NCBI GenBank assembly: GCA_964572855.1
Contig: CAZNGF010000001.1
Span: forward strand, 1 to 64,000
Source: CAZNGF01 sp964572855
GTDB taxonomy: Bacteria > Bipolaricaulota > Bipolaricaulia > RBG-16-55-9 > JAJCYT01
Direction of reading: 5' to 3'
DNA: 64,000 nt
Below, piece by piece: positions 58,705-64,000 of this stretch. The position numbers and the translations under genes were made by a program. The notes below the pieces were generated by a model. It was not told the origin of the DNA. It did not search any database and saw only the letters and a list, made by a program, of their open reading frames with translations. Within the stretch, counting starts at the first letter, position 1, and the number at the start of each line of letters is the position of its first letter.

Positions 58705-61512
58705 ATGAATCGCAAACGGCGAAAGACAGCTGTCCGGGGCGCCAAACGGGGGACGGGGGAGCGGACGCTGGGCTGGATCATGCGCGCGCTGCTGGCGTTC
58801 TATCTGTTCGTCACGCCGTTGCTGCTCTACACTCGAAACACCGAATACGGCTACACCAAGGTCGTCTTCACCTTCGTGGTCGTGTCGCTGCTGCTGGCGC
58901 TCTGGGGCCTGCGCGGCTGGCTGCGCGGCGGCCTCTCGCTGCGCCTGCCGCCGCTGGCTTGGCCCGCGCTGGCGCTCTTGCTCGCCGGCGCGCTCTCGCT
59001 GTTCAACGCCACCAGCGCCGGCACGGGGCTGCAAAGCCTGGCGGTGCTGCTCTACTTCGCCTTTCTCTACCTTTTGATCGGCAACCTGGCCGAAGACCGG
59101 CGGACCGTGCTCCTGCTCCTGAGCATGGCCGCCCTGGCCGTGTTCGGGACGGGGCTGTACGGGATATTGCAGTACCACGGACTCCTCCCCGGCCGGACGG
59201 GATCGTTGGGGACGGGGGCCATGATCTCCAGTATGGGCAACCAGAACTACCTGGCCGGCTTCCTGAGCTACTTGCTGATTCCGGGCACGTGGCTGCTGAT
59301 ACAGGTCCGACGCTGGTGGTTGCGGGGGTTGGTTGCGATTTGTCTGGGGGTCGGGTTGTACGCCCTCGTCCTGACGAAGACGACGGGCGCCTTCCTTGGC
59401 TTGGGGGCCGCGCTCGCGTTTCTGCTGCTGGCTTGGCTGTTGCACGCGCTGCGTGGCGGGCGGTTCGCCTTGGTCGCGGCCGGCGCGGTCGCGGCCGGCT
59501 TGCTCGTGCTGGTCTACGTCCCGGTCGAGCCGCTCGTCGGTATGCGCGGCACCGATTGGGACGGGGTCGTGGTGGACGAGGGCCCGGCCCAGCGCACCGG
59601 CTTCCGCTACGGCGGGCGCCTGGTGGCCGGCGCCAGTGGAAACGGGCTGGAATTGAACGGCGAATCCGCTTACGTGACGCTCCCGGCGCAGTCGGCCCCT
59701 ACGTTCGCCGCCGGGAGTTTTTCGGGCGCGCTCTGGGCCCGACTCGAAGACACAGGCGAAATCCAGACGCTGGTGGGACGGAATCGGCAGAGGTCGGGCT
59801 TCTTCCAAGGGTGGCGCCTGATCTATCGCGGGGACTCCAACGGCAAGCGAACCGACTTCACGATCGGCGACGGGGACAACCGCTTTGCCTTGCGACTTGA
59901 ACGGGATATCGCCGACGGCCAATGGCACCACCTCGCCTGGCGCGTCGATCGCGCAAGCGACCAAGCGGCGCTCTTCCACAACGGCGAGCTGGTGGACCAG
60001 CGCGCCGTCACGTTCCAGAACGTGGACAGCGACCGCCCGCTTACGGTGGGGCGGCGTTCGCACTCCGCGCGCTGGTACCTCAAGGGGGCGCTGGATGAGG
60101 TGCGCCTCTGGGGGCGCGCCCTGTCCGACGAGGAGATCGACGCGCTTGCCAAGCGCGAAGCGCCCGCTTCGCTTTCGGACGGGCTCGCGCTGGCCTGGGG
60201 CTTCGACGCGGGGCCGCTGGCGCTTCAACTGGCCTACGTCCCCGCCCGCCTGGGCGATCTTTGGCAGCGCAACGCCGACCGCACGCGCGCCTGGGACTGG
60301 TGGGTGGGCTTCGAGATGGCCAAGGCGCGGCCGTTGCTGGGCGTGGGCCTGGGCAACTACAAGGTCGACTTCCTGGACTACAAGGGCGACTTCCTGCAAA
60401 CCGAGCGCGGGGCCGCGTACGACTTCTACATCCGCCGCGCCGCCCAGGCGCACAACGACTACGTCCAGGCCGTCGCGGAGATGGGGTTGCTGGGGCTTGC
60501 AGCCGTGTTGTTCCTGCTGGGGACGCTCCTCTGGAGCGCCCGGCGCGGCCTGCGCCAGGAGGGCGGCGCCCGCTGGGCTCATGCCGCCATGCTGGCCGGC
60601 GTCGTCGCCTATCTGGCCCACGCGCTGGTGAGCTTCCCGGCGCACCTGCCGGCCTCCTCGCTGGCGCTCGTGCTCCTGCTGGGGCTGGCCCATTCCCGCG
60701 CGCTTTACCCGGACGTCCGCGCGCTCGTCCTGTGCGGATGGGCCCTGCGCGCGACCGTCGTCGTGGTCGTCGTCCTGGGCGTTTCCGTGAGCGCGCTGGC
60801 GCTGCGCGACTGGCAGGCCAACCTCCACCTGGACCGGGGGAACGCCCTCATGCAGCGCGGGCTGCACAACCTGGCGCGCAACGAATACGAGCGCAGCCTG
60901 GCGCTGGACTTCCAGCCGGCCGAGGTGCTCTACCGGCTCGGCGACCTCAACCGCACGCTGGGCAACCCCGAGGCCGCCGCCCGCTACTTCGAGCGCTCGC
61001 TGGGGAGTTTCGTGGTCGAGGAGACGTTCCTGTTTCTGACCGCGCTCGAACTCCAAAACGAAAACTTCGACGCCGCGCGCGCCCACGTGCGCCGGCTGCT
61101 TCGGATGCAGCCCAACCCCGAGACGCTGCGCGAGGCCGAGAACCTGCGCGGCGTGATCGAGGTGCGCGCCGGGAACGTCGAGGAGGGGATCGCTGTGCTA
61201 ACCCCGCTGCTCGAGCGCTACCCGGACTTCGAAAAGCTCTACCTCTCGCTGGGCGAGGCCATGATTGCCCGGTACGAGTCGTCCGGCGACGCCGAGCACC
61301 GCCGGCGCGCGCTGGACTACTACCGCGAGGGCATGGCCGTGGTCGAGCGCAAGCTGGAACGGCTGCAGGCCCGCTGGGCGGATATCGAGGAGCGGGTCGG
61401 CCGCGGCGAGGCCGTCTCCGGCCAGGAGGGCAACTCGGTGCGCAACTCGATCGACTACCTCAACCAGGTGCGTGACGAGATCGAGAAGGTGCTGGACCAA
61501 CTCCAGCCCTAG
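58705..61512 (+). CDS. O-antigen ligase-like membrane protein with inserted LamG domain and TPR tail
   Basis: About 935 residues. Membrane helices fill residues 25-275 and 590-700, with the Wzy_C/O-antigen ligase pattern GLGNYKVDF...AQAHNDYVQAVAEMGLLGL (about 547-598). Between them, at about 285-485, lies a concanavalin-like LamG domain (GLELNGESAYVTLP, GSFSGALWARLE, WHHLAWRVDRA, GALDEVRLWGRALSDEEI). A C-terminal series of tetratricopeptide-like repeats spans about 705-930. Such ligases transfer polysaccharides onto lipid or protein; the LamG would sit in the extracytoplasmic loop. ATG 58705 follows AAGGT; GTG 58681 is an alternative. Confidence 0.8.
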   Translation: MNRKRRKTAVRGAKRGTGERTLGWIMRALLAFYLFVTPLLLYTRNTEYGYTKVVFTFVVVSLLLALWGLRGWLRGGLSLRLPPLAWPALALLLAGALSLFNATSAGTGLQSLAVLLYFAFLYLLIGNLAEDRRTVLLLLSMAALAVFGTGLYGILQYHGLLPGRTGSLGTGAMISSMGNQNYLAGFLSYLLIPGTWLLIQVRRWWLRGLVAICLGVGLYALVLTKTTGAFLGLGAALAFLLLAWLLHALRGGRFALVAAGAVAAGLLVLVYVPVEPLVGMRGTDWDGVVVDEGPAQRTGFRYGGRLVAGASGNGLELNGESAYVTLPAQSAPTFAAGSFSGALWARLEDTGEIQTLVGRNRQRSGFFQGWRLIYRGDSNGKRTDFTIGDGDNRFALRLERDIADGQWHHLAWRVDRASDQAALFHNGELVDQRAVTFQNVDSDRPLTVGRRSHSARWYLKGALDEVRLWGRALSDEEIDALAKREAPASLSDGLALAWGFDAGPLALQLAYVPARLGDLWQRNADRTRAWDWWVGFEMAKARPLLGVGLGNYKVDFLDYKGDFLQTERGAAYDFYIRRAAQAHNDYVQAVAEMGLLGLAAVLFLLGTLLWSARRGLRQEGGARWAHAAMLAGVVAYLAHALVSFPAHLPASSLALVLLLGLAHSRALYPDVRALVLCGWALRATVVVVVVLGVSVSALALRDWQANLHLDRGNALMQRGLHNLARNEYERSLALDFQPAEVLYRLGDLNRTLGNPEAAARYFERSLGSFVVEETFLFLTALELQNENFDAARAHVRRLLRMQPNPETLREAENLRGVIEVRAGNVEEGIAVLTPLLERYPDFEKLYLSLGEAMIARYESSGDAEHRRRALDYYREGMAVVERKLERLQARWADIEERVGRGEAVSGQEGNSVRNSIDYLNQVRDEIEKVLDQLQP

Positions 61513-61542
61513 CGCTTCATCCCCAGCGCCAATTGAAGCGCT
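61511..61542. repeat. Hairpin between the ligase and secA genes
   Basis: Inverted repeat AGCGCTTCA (61511-61519) and TGAAGCGCT (61534-61542). The right arm overlaps the predicted secA -35, so it may be a regulatory structure as well as part of a weak terminator. Confidence 0.5.
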
Positions 61543-61561
61543 CCCCCGCGGGGCTTAGAAT
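61533..61561 (+). promoter_or_regulatory. secA promoter
   Basis: TTGAAG (61533-61538), a 17-nt spacer, TAGAAT (61556-61561). Unlike the leaderless genes, secA has a leader with GGAGG (61568-61572) 7 nt before ATG. Confidence 0.7.
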
Positions 61562-61579
61562 GTGCGCGGAGGCACTTGA

Positions 61580-64000
<2,421 letters not shown>

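Overview
The window is high-GC bacterial chromosome carrying housekeeping and metabolic genes, with one rRNA transcription unit and several small accessory insertions. No single marker fixes the phylum. The mix suggests Chloroflexota or a close relative: Gram-positive-like clusters (efp-amaP-nusB-folD, phoH-pgpH, apbE-NusG_II-Gx transporter, LytR-CpsA-Psr followed by rsfS), a SARP/BTAD regulator, a 23S-5S unit with no 16S upstream, and several genes whose -10 box lies only 6-9 nt before the start codon. This is an inference; 23S phylogeny would decide it.

Layout. 1-6100: a Crp/Fnr regulator, an acyl-CoA carboxyltransferase just behind a vapBC module, an XTP/ITP phosphatase-like gene, a von Willebrand factor A protein, and a repeat-rich spacer with a MITE-like element. 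6128-8211: cyclopropane fatty acid synthase, ECF sigma factor and zinc-binding anti-sigma-like protein, all on the minus strand. 8377: tRNA-Lys(CTT). 8480-17224: a one-carbon/methylamine island. Its minus-strand operon is gntR, dimethylglycine dehydrogenase-like, etfB, etfA, and a fusion of phosphoglycerate dehydrogenase to a ParB/SbnI-like domain. A methylenetetrahydrofolate reductase-like gene and pabB are divergent from it. 17308-26577: secreted repeat proteins, small membrane proteins, a 1011-residue SARP-NTPase-TPR regulator and a beta-propeller protein. 26626-30286: second MITE copy, then tatC-efp-amaP-DUF2273-nusB-folD on the minus strand.

30481-44539: a lamin-tail protein, patatin, DUF971, maf, a two-component pair, SAM hydroxide adenosyltransferase, CCA-adding enzyme, pgpH, phoH, Gx transporter, NusG_II, apbE, LCP protein and rsfS. 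44592-48577: a strong promoter, 23S rRNA interrupted by a 677-nt group I intron with a LAGLIDADG endonuclease, 5S rRNA and a terminator. 48631-54175: small enzymes, a second vapBC, a mazF remnant and an AT-rich islet. 54176-64000: ABC-F ATPase, M20 peptidase, Crp regulator, an O-antigen-ligase-like protein with an inserted LamG domain, and secA running off the end.

How genes fit together. The 8480-17224 island can be read as dimethylglycine or sarcosine use: oxidative demethylation passes electrons to ETF and one-carbon units to folate, where the MTHFR-like enzyme acts and pabB supports folate synthesis. The SerA fusion may link the resulting glycine/serine to central carbon. FolD, encoded elsewhere in the window, completes the folate cycle. 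The most notable items are the SerA-ParB fusion, the intron at the 23S position of the I-CeuI site, the LamG insertion in the ligase fold, and the recurrent leaderless promoter architecture.
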